The translations under genes and the position numbers were made by a program. The notes below the pieces were generated by a model, which was not told where the DNA came from, did not search any database, and was given only the letters and a program-made list of their open reading frames with translations. Positions 7,910 through 8,521 of a stretch of 8,521 nucleotides of DNA are shown here, piece after piece; position 1 is the stretch's first letter, and each line of letters starts with the position of its first letter. The stretch spans positions 1-8,521 of the forward strand of contig JACRNN010000115.1 of the NCBI GenBank assembly GCA_016234955.1. Reading direction: 5' to 3'. This DNA comes from Deltaproteobacteria bacterium. GTDB lineage: Bacteria > Desulfobacterota > GWC2-55-46.

Positions 7910-8090
7910 GATAGAAAGGTGTTGGCGGTGGGCTCAAAAAGCCACATCCGCGGCGTCGTCGAAGCATCCATATCCGATTCGCTCGCTTGACTCCGCGGCT
8001 TGGGCTTAGGAACCCGCGCTTGCCATGCATGCTCGACCTCAAAGGCCGGAGACGCATAACACGGCGTATTTTTTGAGATTTTTATCGCTT
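7910..8090 (-). promoter_or_regulatory. Long structured 5' leader of tilS (or a separate small RNA)
   Basis: About 180 nt separate the predicted transcript start from the tilS ATG. In minus-strand RNA three elements can pair. GTCGAGCAT (8037-8029) pairs with ATGCTTCGAC (7967-7958), nine pairs with one bulged U. Enclosed within it is hairpin A, CGCGGGTT/AAGCCGCG (8018-7994, one G-G mismatch, 9-nt loop). Six nucleotides after the closing stem comes hairpin B (7951-7925), with GCGG/CCGC outside and GGCU/AGCC inside around a UUUUG loop. Hairpin B ends 15 nt before the ATG, where no ribosome site is seen. A and B share a TRAGCCCA-type core, as if related. I do not recognise a known riboswitch, 6S RNA or SRP RNA. 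An overlapping 64-codon Arg-rich reading frame (8057-7863) lacks a ribosome site and is probably not a gene. Confidence 0.4.
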
Positions 8091-8096
8091 ATATTG

Positions 8097-8125
8097 ATTA
8101 TATTAATTTATCGGGGAAATTACAA
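8097..8125 (-). promoter_or_regulatory. Strong sigma70-type promoter of tilS
   Basis: On the minus strand, -35 TTGTAA (8125-8120), a 17-nt spacer and a perfect -10 TATAAT (8102-8097), in an AT-rich patch within otherwise GC-rich DNA. The predicted transcript start is near 8090. It separates tilS from the PilZ gene, which ends 34 nt upstream. Confidence 0.75.
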
Positions 8126-8158
8126 GCCTTGAGTGGGAAAGGGGCGGAGCGGGGCCGG

Positions 8159-8521
8159 TCAGAGGTCTTTCTTCTCCGTGCCGGAGGACTTATCCGTCCT
8201 CAGCATCTTTCTCTGCCTGGCGAATACGTACCTTATTATCTTGTCCCTCGTGGCCTCGTCCATTCCGACGTACTTGACGGCTACGTCGTAGCCGCCCTCC
8301 GCCCTCGGGGCAACGCGCACCACCTCGCACTTGACGGATACGGTGTGGGCGTAGGTAGGCAGGAATATCTTCATGGCGACCAGGTCGCCCGCCTTGAACT
8401 TGTCAAAACAGTAGAACTGCAGCCCGCCGCCGCTTATGTTGACGTTCCTTGCCTGGGGTATCTTGAAGCCGTGCCGGGTGGAGATGTAATCAAGGAGGAT
8501 GTTGAGCTTGTTGTTCATGTC
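8159..8521 (-). CDS. PilZ-domain protein, probably cut by the window edge
   Basis: PilZ domains usually bind cyclic di-GMP and control motility, exopolysaccharide or adhesion. The visible part starts at an ATG at 8518 (MNNKLNILLDYIS) and has 119 residues. The one upstream codon inside the window (GAC) keeps the frame open, so this Met may be internal to a longer protein with its N-terminus outside. The beta-barrel carries NVNISGGGLQF, with the [ND]xSxxG motif at Asn27, Ser29 and Gly32. Strands around LVAMKIFLPT and SVKCEVVRV follow, then GYDVAVKYVGM and a helical tail (90-107) with basic residues. The arginine-rich RxxxR switch expected just before the barrel is not intact: Arg15 is followed four residues later by Lys19. 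Binding of cyclic di-GMP is therefore uncertain. No clear terminator follows the stop. Confidence 0.85.
   Translation of the reverse strand, partial: DMNNKLNILLDYISTRHGFKIPQARNVNISGGGLQFYCFDKFKAGDLVAMKIFLPTYAHTVSVKCEVVRVAPRAEGGYDVAVKYVGMDEATRDKIIRYVFARQRKMLRTDKSSGTEKKDL

Noticed and set aside
6891..8009. A 372-codon open frame on the plus strand opposite tilS
   Set aside because: Its protein is rich in Ser, Ala, Leu and Arg with no recognisable motif, and it lies exactly antisense to a well-conserved gene. It is a shadow frame caused by GC-rich codon structure.
8126..8158. Terminator for the PilZ gene
   Set aside because: The GC-rich stretch after the stop is not self-complementary and has no T-tract.

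Overview
The window is GC-rich bacterial chromosome with every recognisable gene on the minus strand, so transcription runs from high to low coordinates. Isoleucine is very often ATA and arginine AGG despite the GC richness. Together with the mix of PilZ, ExbB/ExbD, a gamma-carbonic-anhydrase-like protein and short Ppx/GppA, this suggests a Gram-negative of the deltaproteobacterial or Nitrospirota type. That placement is inference from style and gene content; no rRNA or other marker is present.

In transcription order: a PilZ-domain protein cut by the right edge (8521-8159); a strong sigma70-type promoter (8125-8097) with a leader of about 180 nt that can fold into stems; tilS (7909-6512); a second promoter (6417-6389) driving a gamma-carbonic-anhydrase-family protein (6348-5830); exbB (5764-5120) and exbD (5139-4720), which overlap; and a short Ppx/GppA phosphatase (4684-3713). 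Then come a 180-bp miniature inverted-repeat element with a CTAA target duplication (3653-3474), guaB (3421-1964), a likely terminator, guaA (1816-266), and the start of a LOG-family (TIGR00730) nucleotide hydrolase (260-1) cut by the left edge.

Functionally, guaB and guaA form the two-step IMP to XMP to GMP branch. The LOG protein, probably translationally coupled to guaA, acts on nucleoside monophosphates, so the left third is a purine-nucleotide block. exbB/exbD form an inner-membrane proton-driven motor with no TonB, TolA or receptor gene in the window. tilS makes the lysidine base of tRNA-Ile(CAU), the tRNA that reads the AUA codons so common here.

I see no undescribed multi-gene system; the genes are mostly housekeeping. 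The less ordinary material lies between genes: the IS5-type MITE just upstream of guaB carrying the widespread TGTCATTCTGAG hairpin motif, and the structured leader of tilS. No tRNA, rRNA, CRISPR array, integrase or intact insertion sequence was found.
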